From positions 1 to 36,724 of IMG/VR virus record IMGVR_UViG_3300042475_003970: a stretch of DNA of 36,724 nt. One strand, written 5' to 3'. How positions within the stretch are numbered: position 1 is the stretch's first letter; every line of letters begins with the position of its first letter. Position numbers and translations under genes: made by a program. The notes below the pieces were generated by a model that had not been told where the DNA came from, searched no databases, and was given only the letters and a program-made list of their open reading frames with translations. Below, one piece after another: positions 15,846-23,566 of this stretch. The DNA comes from a virus.

Positions 15846-18230
15846 TTATGCCGCAGTTGGTGGCTTTGGAGGTGTCGCTATGCTTTCAACGATTCCAGCC
15901 TGAGATGCTTCTGTTCCAATTTCAAGGGGAGCTGGCCCACGCGAGCGACCCATAGCGGGCATCGCAGCGGCTGGCCCCACGTCCGTAGGGACGTTCTTGA
16001 TAGCGCCTGCGCTGAGATGATTGACAGCAGCGTTGAGCGCCTTCTTGAATGGCCCAGTAATCTGACCATGCACGCCCTTGGCGTCGGCCTGCTTGATGTG
16101 GTTCGCGTAGTGCTGAACAGCGGCCTGCAGCGGCCCCATGATCTCAGGTGAAAGTGATCCAGCGGGAGCCTGCTCAATGAGCGGCATGAGTCTCTGCGTC
16201 ATTGTCTCAAGATGCACGATGTCATTGTCACGAGGAGACACTCCAATGTCCTGACCAGACATGATGGACTGAAGCTCGATTACCTGCTGGCGAGTTGCCT
16301 CGATGCCGACCGCTTCGACGTGATCCTTCGGAAGCACAAGCGCATTCGCCTTTGCAGCTCCAACCTTGGAAGCGAGGTCGAGTTTCATGAGCTCGTCCTG
16401 ATTGATGTTCTGGTTTCCGATGTAGCGCTGAACCACCAAGTCGATCATCTGATTGATCTGAAGTGTGTCGTCAACAAGCAGCTCGGACGCTGAACTATAA
16501 GCCATAAGCAGGATGTCGGATGGGGGGAGATTCCTATCCATCATCGCCAAGCAACACGCTACGGCGTCTTCATCCAGATGCTGATCGATCTCAAAAGGAA
16601 CTAGGAATCTCGGCATCTCAATTTCTGAGCGCTTGAAGGCGTCTACAATCTCTTTGCGAGCCCAGATTGCCGAAGGGTCTACCATACGCACCTGCTGCAG
16701 CATTCCATAGAGATCTGCAGCGGCCTTTACGTGTTCAGGGTGGCAGATTCCACGCTGCATGCGCTCGATGCCCTTGGAGTACTGGCGAGACCAGCGCATG
16801 AGAATTCCCTGACGAAGTTGGTTCTCGATGGCGGCGACTCGGTTGACCTCGGACGCGGTTTTTCTTCCACCTCCAGACTCGGTAGCCGCTCCGGGGAGGA
16901 ACGTCCCAACTTGAATCTCAGCCAGTCCGCTGACAAACTGGTCAAGCCTCAAGAAGTCATCCACATCGGCAGGAATCTGCTGCGGGATAACTTCATATCC
17001 ATCGGAAACATACGCAACAGGATGTGCTACAGAAAGTGGCGCGGTATCGGGACGTGCATTCGGCCCCTTTTTCAGGAGAAGAAGACCCTTGAGATAGACG
17101 TTATCGATGACAAGGTTACGCGCCTTCTCAATCGCCACGTGCGTGTTGTAAAGATCGCGTCCAGCTCCTCGGCTAGACATGAGGTTTCCACTTCCAATCT
17201 CAACGGAGAAGAGTGCCAAGCACTCGGACATGCTGTTGTAGCGATCGACCTGCGTACAGATTTCCTCTCCGCTCTTGTCGTCAAACAAGTATCTGGAGAT
17301 TTTGCCGTGAGGCTCCTTGACGAAGATCTCGCCTAGTTCAACATACTTCGCGTCGTTCTCGTAAGCCGCGCCGTAAGATCCTTCGCGGATCCAATCTTCG
17401 TATCGACGAGCGTCGTCGTTTGAGTCCAAAGTTCGTCCAGCAGGAATCGCATTGTTGATAGACGTGACGAGGTTGTTGATATGCCATCCCGCCAGCGCGG
17501 ATATTTCAGGCTTCTCAAGCACTGGAAGCAGTTCGGAGATTTGATAGCGACGTTTACGAGCCCAAATAGGTGTTGCATCAGTTACTTGTGGTGTTTCGAT
17601 CGAGAAAAACGTGTAGTCCTGTCTTAGGAATTCAGGTTTCCAATCGCGCAAGTCATCCCATACCCAACCGCAAAATCCAAAGCAAGTGTTTTCGTGTGTC
17701 GTCTGAGCGAGTATATCGTCGTGTCCCTTCCATGCGCGGATCGTCTTTGTGATCTCTTCGCGGAAAACCTTTGTCTTGTTTTCAGAGTCAACCGATTCAA
17801 GCGGGTACTTGCTGTAGGTGAGCGTCGGAGCCGTCTCGATGACCTCTCGGAAAGGGGGCTGGATCCTACTGACCATGGTGGACAAGAACCCAGTAGGACG
17901 ATTGCTCCTCCAGCTCTGGCCCATGCTCTCCAACTTCTTGTTCTGGTAGGGTGGCTCGAGGTTCAGCTTCTTTTGGATTAGCTGGTTCTTGCGGTTGCGC
18001 TCAAGATTCTGCTGCTTCAACCTGCGGTAAGCGCTGTGCGCCTGACGTGAATCCCTAAAGGTACGACGTACTTGTAGCGTCTCGGGGTTGACCGTATCGG
18101 ACGTGCTGTTGTCAGCATTTACCACATCCAAACCAAGTATTCTGGGCTTCGACTGGTCGTCGATACGCGCCGACTTGTTTGCAAATACGTCGGTAATGCG
18201 CGGAGGAAGTGGTTTGATGTCAGATGCCAT
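15846..18230 (-). CDS. Portal (head-tail connector) protein
   Basis: A 794-residue protein that should form the dodecameric DNA entry channel at one capsid vertex. It has the layout of podovirus-type portals: a basic N-terminus (SAYRRLKQQNLERNRKNQLI, about residues 67-86), a central mixed domain, and GGGRKTASEVNRVAA (454-467), matching the T(A/G)xEV motif found before the stem helices of T7-like connectors. A helical C-terminus follows, ending in a Pro/Ala-rich tail. It is longer than T7 gp8 (about 540 residues). The terminase genes lie upstream on the transcript and scaffold and capsid genes downstream, the standard order. Confidence 0.8.
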   Translation of the reverse strand: MASDIKPLPPRITDVFANKSARIDDQSKPRILGLDVVNADNSTSDTVNPETLQVRRTFRDSRQAHSAYRRLKQQNLERNRKNQLIQKKLNLEPPYQNKKLESMGQSWRSNRPTGFLSTMVSRIQPPFREVIETAPTLTYSKYPLESVDSENKTKVFREEITKTIRAWKGHDDILAQTTHENTCFGFCGWVWDDLRDWKPEFLRQDYTFFSIETPQVTDATPIWARKRRYQISELLPVLEKPEISALAGWHINNLVTSINNAIPAGRTLDSNDDARRYEDWIREGSYGAAYENDAKYVELGEIFVKEPHGKISRYLFDDKSGEEICTQVDRYNSMSECLALFSVEIGSGNLMSSRGAGRDLYNTHVAIEKARNLVIDNVYLKGLLLLKKGPNARPDTAPLSVAHPVAYVSDGYEVIPQQIPADVDDFLRLDQFVSGLAEIQVGTFLPGAATESGGGRKTASEVNRVAAIENQLRQGILMRWSRQYSKGIERMQRGICHPEHVKAAADLYGMLQQVRMVDPSAIWARKEIVDAFKRSEIEMPRFLVPFEIDQHLDEDAVACCLAMMDRNLPPSDILLMAYSSASELLVDDTLQINQMIDLVVQRYIGNQNINQDELMKLDLASKVGAAKANALVLPKDHVEAVGIEATRQQVIELQSIMSGQDIGVSPRDNDIVHLETMTQRLMPLIEQAPAGSLSPEIMGPLQAAVQHYANHIKQADAKGVHGQITGPFKKALNAAVNHLSAGAIKNVPTDVGPAAAMPAMGRSRGPAPLEIGTEASQAGIVESIATPPKPPTAA

Positions 18231-18234
18231 AGTC

Positions 18235-18816
18235 TTACGTTAGCCAGCAATTAGTAGGCAAATCGCCAGTCGTTGCAAGATTTTCTTTCTCAAAGAATAC
18301 AGCTGACCTGTTGTCGTGCCTGAGCAAGTGGCACCCGCCCAGCTTCTTGGAGGTATCCGTATCACGCGCCTGACGCACTGAAGCACTGATGCGGTCAGCA
18401 CTGACGATGCATGAAATGCATCCCGATCGCCAGCTAGCGTTGTGCGGGCACGCTTTGCAGATCTTGGCACGGCGCTCCGCTTCGTCGTCCTGAACAAGTT
18501 TGATGGGCTCCTTGGATCGGAGCATGTTGTTGGCCCACGTCGAAACGTCCTGCAGCAATTCTCCCGAGCGTGTCGCTGCTTGTCTGCTTACAAGGTTGAT
18601 CGTGACGTCGTCCACGCCATGGCAGAACGATGGATAGTTTCCGCAGATGTATCCATCCACGTCCCCCTTCACGTCTCCAGCTGGATACGAGTTGTTGGCA
18701 CGAAAATTCTCGACGACTTTATACAAATCATCGAGCGAATCTCCAACCAGCTTGACATCACTTTGAAAGTAATGCCACCCGTTGGGCGGGATCATTCCGT
18801 TAATGGGTTTTGCCAT
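18235..18816 (-). CDS. Cys-rich protein upstream of portal, possible zinc protein
   Basis: A 193-residue protein. The N-terminus GMIPPNGWHYFQ and a following helical region are reminiscent of a conserved phage gene found near portal genes. The second half has Cys pairs: AKICKACPHN (about residues 117-126), SGCISC (131-136), a later GGCH and a final NCW, enough to bind one or two zinc ions. No nuclease or peptidase motif. It is the first gene of the portal operon, after the terminator at 18864-18913, with 4-base spacing to the portal start. Function unknown. Confidence 0.7.
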   Translation of the reverse strand: MAKPINGMIPPNGWHYFQSDVKLVGDSLDDLYKVVENFRANNSYPAGDVKGDVDGYICGNYPSFCHGVDDVTINLVSRQAATRSGELLQDVSTWANNMLRSKEPIKLVQDDEAERRAKICKACPHNASWRSGCISCIVSADRISASVRQARDTDTSKKLGGCHLLRHDNRSAVFFEKENLATTGDLPTNCWLT

Positions 18817-18863
18817 CTGCGCGAAAATTACTCAACATTGTACTACGACGCAAGCATTTATCT

Positions 18864-18913
18864 TTTAAAAAAAGAAACTCCCCTGCCTCATAGGAAGCAG
18901 GAGAGCGTTTTTT
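18864..18913. terminator. Bidirectional hairpin terminator
   Basis: The stem has CTC and CCTGC arms pairing with GCAGG and GAG around a 10-base loop (18878-18905). On the minus strand it is followed by TTTCTTTTTTT (complement of 18865-18876), on the plus strand by T6 (18908-18913). It lies between the stop of the DUF6321-like gene and the start of the Cys-rich gene, so it should end or attenuate transcription before the portal operon. Confidence 0.65.
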
Positions 18914-18916
18914 CCC

Positions 18917-18953
18917 CTAAACCCCTGTACGGCTTTCGCGGTACTGGGTTTAG
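18917..18953. other. Strong palindromic hairpin in intergenic region
   Basis: The arms CTAAACCC and GGGTTTAG (8 bp) enclose GTAC/GTAC (4 bp) around a 10-base loop. It stands 4 bases from the T-run of the adjacent terminator, but itself lacks a T-run. It may be a second part of a tandem terminator, an RNase processing site, or a protein-binding palindrome. The remainder of the gap 18817-19002 holds nothing else recognised. Confidence 0.5.
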
Positions 18954-19002
18954 ACGACTAAAATAATCAAGGGATGCATGGGGTGTCAAACAACAATCAA
19001 AA

Positions 19003-19248
19003 CTATCCGCGCTTGCTTCTTCCGCCGATGCACTTCCACTTGCGGCGACTCAGGTTGTTGGGAGAGTTTGGATCGTCTCGCCAGTCTCCCTTGATCTTGT
19101 TGGAGCGAGCGCAGTACGCGTCTGCACGTTTTGATCCCGGATCAACATTCGCTCCTTTTTGTCCGTAAGAAACCTTGTTGGTTCTTCCAGTCTCTGGATT
19201 TTTTACTATTTTAACTGACGCTTTGCCTGTTGTGGGTTTTGATTTCAT
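19003..19248 (-). CDS. DUF6321-like phage protein
   Basis: An 81-residue basic protein. The order KNPETGRTNKVSYGQKGA, DPGSKRADAYCARSNKIKGD and PNSPNNLSRRKWKC matches a conserved phage family (DUF6321-like) common in T7-like phages of aquatic bacteria. The function is unknown; the Lys/Arg-rich sequence with two Cys suggests nucleic-acid or virion contact. Its first 38 bases overlap the end of the homing endonuclease gene in another frame, consistent with insertion of the endonuclease immediately upstream. Confidence 0.75.
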   Translation of the reverse strand: MKSKPTTGKASVKIVKNPETGRTNKVSYGQKGANVDPGSKRADAYCARSNKIKGDWRDDPNSPNNLSRRKWKCIGGRSKRG

Positions 19249-19876
19249 TTCTTTTTTCTTTGTAGTAATTATTTTTGCTTGTTGCTCCAGCTACTATCCA
19301 CGGCTCTTGTTTGTATTGCCAAGGTAGAAGGATAATATTTTCATCTCCAATTTTTTCAGCTTTTATAATCCTACTGGATCGTAGTATGCCGTGTTTTCTT
19401 CCAAGGTCTTTTCTCTTAAACCATTTTGAAACAATCGCCCTTTTTACATTGAATCTATTCCCAGCTAATTTCAAGCTATCAAACGATTCGACTTTGCCGC
19501 AGTCATAATAAAAAATGTATTTATTTCTGACCTGCGAGTCTGACATTTTCTTTTTATGGTTATCTGAAAATTTAATTCCAGCCATTGGAGCAGATGCGCT
19601 TTTGCAAAAGTTTAAACAATTATCTTTACCGATATTCTTGTCCAAGTATTTTTGCTCTTCATCGAGAACAGATTCTTTATCGCAAAGGACAAGTGTCTTG
19701 AATGCTATTGCATCTTCTCCATATTTATCAAAACATCTTTGCAGTCGTTGATTGCGATGTTTTCCAGATCGTAGTTTTGCTATATGGTTTCGTTTGCGAG
19801 CGTAGATATTGATGCTACTGCCATAGTATTTATAGCCAGCAATTTCAATCTCATATACACCCGCTTGTTTTTCCAT
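19211..19876 (-). CDS. GIY-YIG homing endonuclease with NUMOD3-like region
   Basis: A 221-residue protein. The N-terminal catalytic domain has GVY at residues 6-8, YYG at 17-19, R27 or R29 in YARKRNH, and E73 or E74 in LDEEQKYLD, the key residues of GIY-YIG nucleases. A SDNHKKKMSDSQ segment (about residue 103) matches the NUMOD3 DNA-binding motif of homing endonucleases, and helix-turn-helix-like sequence follows. Base composition is visibly more A/T-rich than in neighbouring phage genes. The start overlaps the stop of the upstream small gene by one base (TAATG). It likely cleaves an endonuclease-free copy of this locus in related phages and spreads by recombination. Confidence 0.85.
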   Translation of the reverse strand: MEKQAGVYEIEIAGYKYYGSSINIYARKRNHIAKLRSGKHRNQRLQRCFDKYGEDAIAFKTLVLCDKESVLDEEQKYLDKNIGKDNCLNFCKSASAPMAGIKFSDNHKKKMSDSQVRNKYIFYYDCGKVESFDSLKLAGNRFNVKRAIVSKWFKRKDLGRKHGILRSSRIIKAEKIGDENIILLPWQYKQEPWIVAGATSKNNYYKEKRNEIKTHNRQSVS

Positions 19877-20016
19877 TATCGCTTCTTTGCGGTCTTGGCG
19901 GACTGCTTGAATGCTTTTGCCGTAGGGGCTCCTGCAGATCCCGCCTTCCTCATGCGTTCTCCGCTGCCAGCCTTGATGCGCTTCTTCTTTGCGTGGATGT
20001 TAGAATATAGTCCCAT
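19876..20016 (-). CDS. 46-residue basic MGLY protein
   Basis: A short ORF starting at the ATG at 20014-20016 and ending in TAA at 19876-19878. The product begins MGLYSNIHAKKKRIKAGS and is very rich in Lys, Arg, Ala and Ser. A similar tiny MGLYxNIxxK gene is frequent near the terminase and DUF6321-like genes of T7-like phages, which supports reality despite the small size. Likely a nucleic-acid-binding or virion protein; function unknown. It is coupled to the homing endonuclease by TAATG. Confidence 0.65.
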   Translation of the reverse strand: MGLYSNIHAKKKRIKAGSGERMRKAGSAGAPTAKAFKQSAKTAKKR

Positions 20017-20064
20017 AAGACGCTTTTGTAATGCAACGCGTGTTGCGTGGCAAGTGGAAATTTT

Positions 20065-20138
20065 TGGCTACCCCTCATGGATTTGAACCATGACTAGATC
20101 GGTCAAAGCGATCTGTGCTACCGTTACACCAAAGGGTA
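20065..20138 (-). tRNA. tRNA-Gln (anticodon UUG)
   Basis: A full cloverleaf can be folded on the minus strand from 20138 to 20065. The acceptor TACCCTT pairs with AGGGGTA (one G-U pair); the D-arm is GTGT/GCAC with an AACGGTA loop; the anticodon stem is GATCG/CGATC with loop CTTTGAC giving anticodon TTG; the T-arm is CATGG/CCATG with loop TTCAAAT. The U1-A72 first pair is typical of glutamine tRNAs. The discriminator is G and CCA is encoded (20065-20067). It decodes CAA codons. Confidence 0.92.
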
Positions 20139-20153
20139 AAATTGAATTTTATT

Positions 20154-20227
20154 TGGTGGCGCGGTCTGGAATTGCACCAGAGTTTTTGCCGTATGAAAGC
20201 AACGTGAGGCTTCTTCACTACCGCGCG
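20154..20227 (-). tRNA. tRNA-Met-like (anticodon CAU) with atypical D and T loops
   Basis: The minus strand from 20227 to 20154 folds into a 74-nt cloverleaf. The acceptor CGCGCGG pairs with CCGCGCC apart from a C1-C72 mismatch; the D-stem is GTGA/TCAC; the anticodon stem is TTGCT/GGCAA with loop TTCATAC and anticodon CAT; a 4-nt variable loop follows; the T-stem is TCTGG/CCAGA. The discriminator is A and CCA is encoded. A mispaired position 1-72 is the hallmark of initiator tRNA, although the usual pair there is C-A. The D-loop lacks the GG pair and the T-loop is TGCAATT instead of TTCRANY. It could be an initiator-type tRNA, a lysidine-type tRNA-Ile2, or a decaying gene. Confidence 0.75.
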
Positions 20228-20272
20228 ATAAATTTACCGACTTCCACTCGTCAGTGGATTGTGGCTTGTCGG
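20228..20272 (-). terminator. Possible hairpin between large terminase gene and tRNAs
   Basis: CCGAC (20237-20241) pairs with GTCGG (20268-20272) and encloses the CCACT/AGTGG stem (20244-20257). On the minus strand the structure ends directly before an A/T-only stretch that leads into the tRNA-Met gene. It could terminate the terminase transcript or act as a tRNA-precursor processing element. The remaining bases up to 20411 contain no recognised gene. Confidence 0.35.
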
Positions 20273-20411
20273 GAAGCCGCGCCTTGGCCTTCACACAACT
20301 TTTAAATCATGGAGAGGGAATGGGGCGAATATGTGATAAAAGAAGACCGACTGAGAGATAGCGTGCATGTGCAGAGGCCCAATCGGTTTACTACGTTGAA
20401 AAGTATTGTTG

Positions 20412-22298
20412 TTATTCCGACATGTCAACATAAGACATGGCATCTACCAAACTTTCGAGTCGTCGCTCCCTAATTCTTTTTTCCTTGGGTTTGTCGGTTA
20501 CCATCTCGGCTGCGACGCCCGAGCGCTGACGCATGAGGTACACGAGTAGTGAGAGGGAGTCGAGCGCGTCTGGTGACTTGCTGCGCGTGCGCTTGACGTA
20601 CTCCGCCTTGGCCTCCACGCGCACGAGTCCCTTGCCCTTCTGCTTGTACCTCCTCCCCGTGGCCTGACGAATGAGATCCTCGGTTCGGAACCCGGGCGAA
20701 ATCTTCAGATACCCGAACTCGATGTACTTCGCGAGTCCGAAGAGCAGCTCGGTGACGACTCCGCTATACAGCTCGTTCGCTAGCTGCGAGTCATCTCCAA
20801 GGATGCGCGAGTCAGTAGCCGCCCACGAGTAGTTCACGCCCATCACCTCCTCCCCGAAGAGCGTGCAGAGCCCGTCGTGAATTCCCGACCCATTGCCAGT
20901 TCTATCGACGCACAGCCAGTTGGGACTGATCTTCATCTGCTGGCAGAACTTGATGATCGCGGTCGTCTGTTCGAGCGTGGCGCGTTTGGGGAAGGTGATT
21001 TGAGAATCGAGCTGCAGGACGGTTCTAGGACTCTCGTAGGGGACAAACTTCCCAGACTGCGGCGTATAGCCATCGGATAGCCCGAAGCGTCCGTAGCTGC
21101 AGACGACGCTATCGTTGCCCTCAAGCGCTAGATCGAACGCTGCGAGGGGAACTACTGGGCCGATGAATCGGACGGTTCCTAGGGCATTGTCGAGCATCGA
21201 TGGGGTCATGACGGCCATGGCTATGCCCTCCTCGGGGAACCAGCCACGTGCCATCGTGAAGTATTCCGCCGTGTGACCACGATTCGCGTAGTTCATGTAG
21301 CCGTCGTACGTCTGCAATCCCGCGTAGACGATCTTCTTCTCGATGACGTTCTCGCACTTTGATGCATCGACGCGAAGTACCCTGAAGCCGTCGCGACTTG
21401 TCCACTCGAAGTCGTCCTCGCAGTCAACGCTAGCCCACCCGTTCTTGGGCTCGCAGCGTGCGCCGAAGTCGCTGGTGCGATCCTTGGGGTTTGACGCACC
21501 GAGAATTTTGATATGCCCAGCGAAGTGCTCGTCGTCCATGGAGGAGGCGATGTTGTTTACGCCTTCCCAGACGCCGCCCGGGATCTCCTCCGCCTCATCC
21601 AAGACAACCCTGATCCGAGACAGCCGCCCGTACTTTGGGTGCGCCTTTCCGAATCGCGGTGCTGGGTGGAACCCGCGCAGCGTTCCCGCTCCGCTGTCTC
21701 CGCGAGGAATTGCGACTAGGTGAATGCCCTGCTTGGAATCCTCGTTGGCCTGAATCGATGTGACCAGCGCCTCGCCCTTCGGGAACTCGGGCTTGACTAG
21801 CGCCGACCTGTGAAAATTTTTGATGTGCGCGTAGATGTTTCGCTCCGCGTGCTCGCGGGTAAGACTGATGACCTTGATACAGGTATAAAAGGGATCCCTC
21901 AGCCAATCGAGGTAGAACCACGCGGCTCCGTTGAACGACTTGCCCATGGCTCCCGCACCCTGAATGAGTAGCTTGTCGTACTTGAACAGGCAGCGCCATG
22001 TGTCTCGTGCCGACTCTGGTCTCCAGTCGTACACCTCAGACCCCCATAGGATCGTAGCCGCAGCCTCGAACTGATTCTTATCGAGCAGGTGTTGTACAAA
22101 TTGCAGTACAATCGCCTTGGCCTTGGGGACGTCGAGAACGACGTTGTTGGCGTTGGCCGTAGCGTGTCGCAGGATGTGGCTAGCGCCGTAAAGAATGCCC
22201 CTCTCCTCGTCCCTATCGACCTGCTTGCGGATCTCCTCAGCGAGCTTCAGGGCGTGGCTTACGTTACGCGCTGGTGTCTGGGGAGGTTTGGTCGTCAT
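20412..22298 (-). CDS. Terminase large subunit
   Basis: A 628-residue packaging motor. The N-terminal ATPase has Walker A GAGAMGKS (residues 114-121) and Walker B RIRVVLDEAEE with D234-E235, followed by coupling motif GASN (about 277-280). The C-terminal RNase H-like nuclease has its acidic residues in AAFDLALEG (D389), WLCVDRTGNG (D465) and SKSPDALDSL (D577/D580). It cuts concatemeric DNA and pumps it into the prohead through the portal. It follows the small subunit with a 35-base overlap, the usual coupled arrangement. Length matches typical phage large terminases with an N-terminal extension of about 90 residues. Confidence 0.93.
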   Translation of the reverse strand: MTTKPPQTPARNVSHALKLAEEIRKQVDRDEERGILYGASHILRHATANANNVVLDVPKAKAIVLQFVQHLLDKNQFEAAATILWGSEVYDWRPESARDTWRCLFKYDKLLIQGAGAMGKSFNGAAWFYLDWLRDPFYTCIKVISLTREHAERNIYAHIKNFHRSALVKPEFPKGEALVTSIQANEDSKQGIHLVAIPRGDSGAGTLRGFHPAPRFGKAHPKYGRLSRIRVVLDEAEEIPGGVWEGVNNIASSMDDEHFAGHIKILGASNPKDRTSDFGARCEPKNGWASVDCEDDFEWTSRDGFRVLRVDASKCENVIEKKIVYAGLQTYDGYMNYANRGHTAEYFTMARGWFPEEGIAMAVMTPSMLDNALGTVRFIGPVVPLAAFDLALEGNDSVVCSYGRFGLSDGYTPQSGKFVPYESPRTVLQLDSQITFPKRATLEQTTAIIKFCQQMKISPNWLCVDRTGNGSGIHDGLCTLFGEEVMGVNYSWAATDSRILGDDSQLANELYSGVVTELLFGLAKYIEFGYLKISPGFRTEDLIRQATGRRYKQKGKGLVRVEAKAEYVKRTRSKSPDALDSLSLLVYLMRQRSGVAAEMVTDKPKEKRIRERRLESLVDAMSYVDMSE

Positions 22299-22824
22299 CT
22301 ACGAGGTGGGCAAATTCGACGTCGGGCTCTGGCTCGGGAAGCGCTAGCGGTTCGTCGTTTGCGTCGGGAATGAGTACGGCGTCCATGACGCCTGATCCAT
22401 CTAGGGTTTTGCTATCGCGGTCGCGAACCGTGAAGTTTAGTTTCAGGTCGCTGCTCGCCGTGAGGTTAATGTTGTCCGAGAGTTCCCCGGCGAGTTTTGC
22501 GTCCAGCGCTATGGCCGCTAGCTTGTCGTAGGTCTCCTCCACGCCGTTGGCTCGGTTGACAACCTTGGTGGGCACCGCACCCTCGATCATGAGACGTAGG
22601 ATCTCACGCTTTCGTCCAATGACGGCGACGCTACGGGTGGCGACCTCCGTACGGATCTCGGCGATGCGCGAAATGATATCTGTCCGCTTCATCAGGCTGC
22701 TCGCGTAGACCTTGGGAGCCTTGGCGGTAGGATTCACCTTTCCGTATGCAACCGCCGCCGTATCGCCCGTCTCGGCGATGAGGGAACAGAATCGTTCGTG
22801 TGTGAGGTTTTCTAAGACTGGCAT
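22264..22824 (-). CDS. Terminase small subunit
   Basis: A 186-residue protein. The N-terminal half is helical with the Terminase_2-like pattern: ENLTHERFCSLIAETGDTAAVAYGKV (cited only as a helical run, residues about 4-30), YASSLMKRTDIISRIAEI, and a coiled or oligomerising helix. The C-terminal 45 residues are acidic and Pro-rich (PEPEPDVEF, DDDQTSPD). It binds the packaging site and forms a ring that recruits the large subunit. The ATG at 22824 was preferred; an in-frame TTG at 22866 would add 14 residues. The gene lies directly downstream of the non-coding block, a natural place for a pac or cos site. Confidence 0.8.
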   Translation of the reverse strand: MPVLENLTHERFCSLIAETGDTAAVAYGKVNPTAKAPKVYASSLMKRTDIISRIAEIRTEVATRSVAVIGRKREILRLMIEGAVPTKVVNRANGVEETYDKLAAIALDAKLAGELSDNINLTASSDLKLNFTVRDRDSKTLDGSGVMDAVLIPDANDEPLALPEPEPDVEFAHLVDDDQTSPDTSA

Positions 22825-22871
22825 GGGTGTAGCAGTTGGAGACCCTATGTCGAATAGGTAGGACAAGGCAA

Positions 22872-22920
22872 TCTAAAAAAATTATTTCTAAAAATTTCGC
22901 CACCCCCCTATTTGAGGGGG
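22872..22920 (-). terminator. Hairpin terminator ahead of the terminase genes
   Basis: Plus-strand CCCCCT (22904-22909) pairs with AGGGGG (22915-22920) around 5 bases. On the minus strand the stem is followed by two A/T-rich T-runs (complement of 22872-22896). The stem resembles the one at 36396-36413 in sequence. It should stop early or non-coding-region transcripts just before the late terminase operon. Confidence 0.65.
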
Positions 22921-22941
22921 CCGCGCCGCTGGCGGGACGCG

Positions 22942-22991
22942 TCCCTCCTCCCCCTACCCCTACCCCCCCTCCTCCTCCTCCCCCCACCCCC
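22942..22991. repeat. 50-nt polypyrimidine tract beside a 12-bp palindrome
   Basis: Only three of 50 bases on the plus strand are purines (A at 22956, 22962, 22986), with several C4-C8 runs. The minus strand is therefore G-rich, with multiple runs of three or more G that could form a quadruplex; the duplex could form triplex DNA. The palindrome GGGACGCGTCCC at 22934-22945 overlaps its left end. Confidence 0.6.
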
Positions 22992-23566
22992 AGCCCGATC
23001 GATCGCCCAGCCCGCCCGCCGAGCCGTCGATGGCATGGTTGAGTAACATAGGTAACCCTGTGTGTATGATGCACTTAGGTAGTAAGTAGTGAGATAGTGA
23101 TACGAATACGCGAGAAGTATCCATGACAAAGGTTATCTGATGTTATGGACGATTATCAGGTTCGGACAGAGTAATCGAAGCGCTTGGATCACTACCCATA
23201 ATATCGTTAAAACATTAACATGGTGTTAGGAGCCGAAACAATGCGTCACCGATTCACTGCAGCAATGCAGCATATAACTAATTTAATATTGAGCCGCCGA
23301 TTACCGAAAGCGTTTAAAGCCCCGCTATCGAGTTTTCCAAGTTGGTTCGCGACAATGCAGCAGGGCGACACTGAAAACGAGCGCAGGGTGCCTTAGCGAC
23401 GCGGCAAAGGGCCGCATAAGAGAGCGACGCGATCAGAGAAAGCACCCAGCGCATGATCGAGACGCCTGAACAGAGACGAGCCATGAGGTTTACTCTGTAA
23501 CCCTGAAGCAATGAAACCCGATACACTGGTACAAAGGAGACCGCTGCAGAAGTTACGAGAACCCGA

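Noticed and set aside
23390-23460. Possible rRNA or tRNA fragment in the non-coding block
   Set aside because: Small GC hairpins are present, but no cloverleaf and no recognisable rRNA core sequence could be found.
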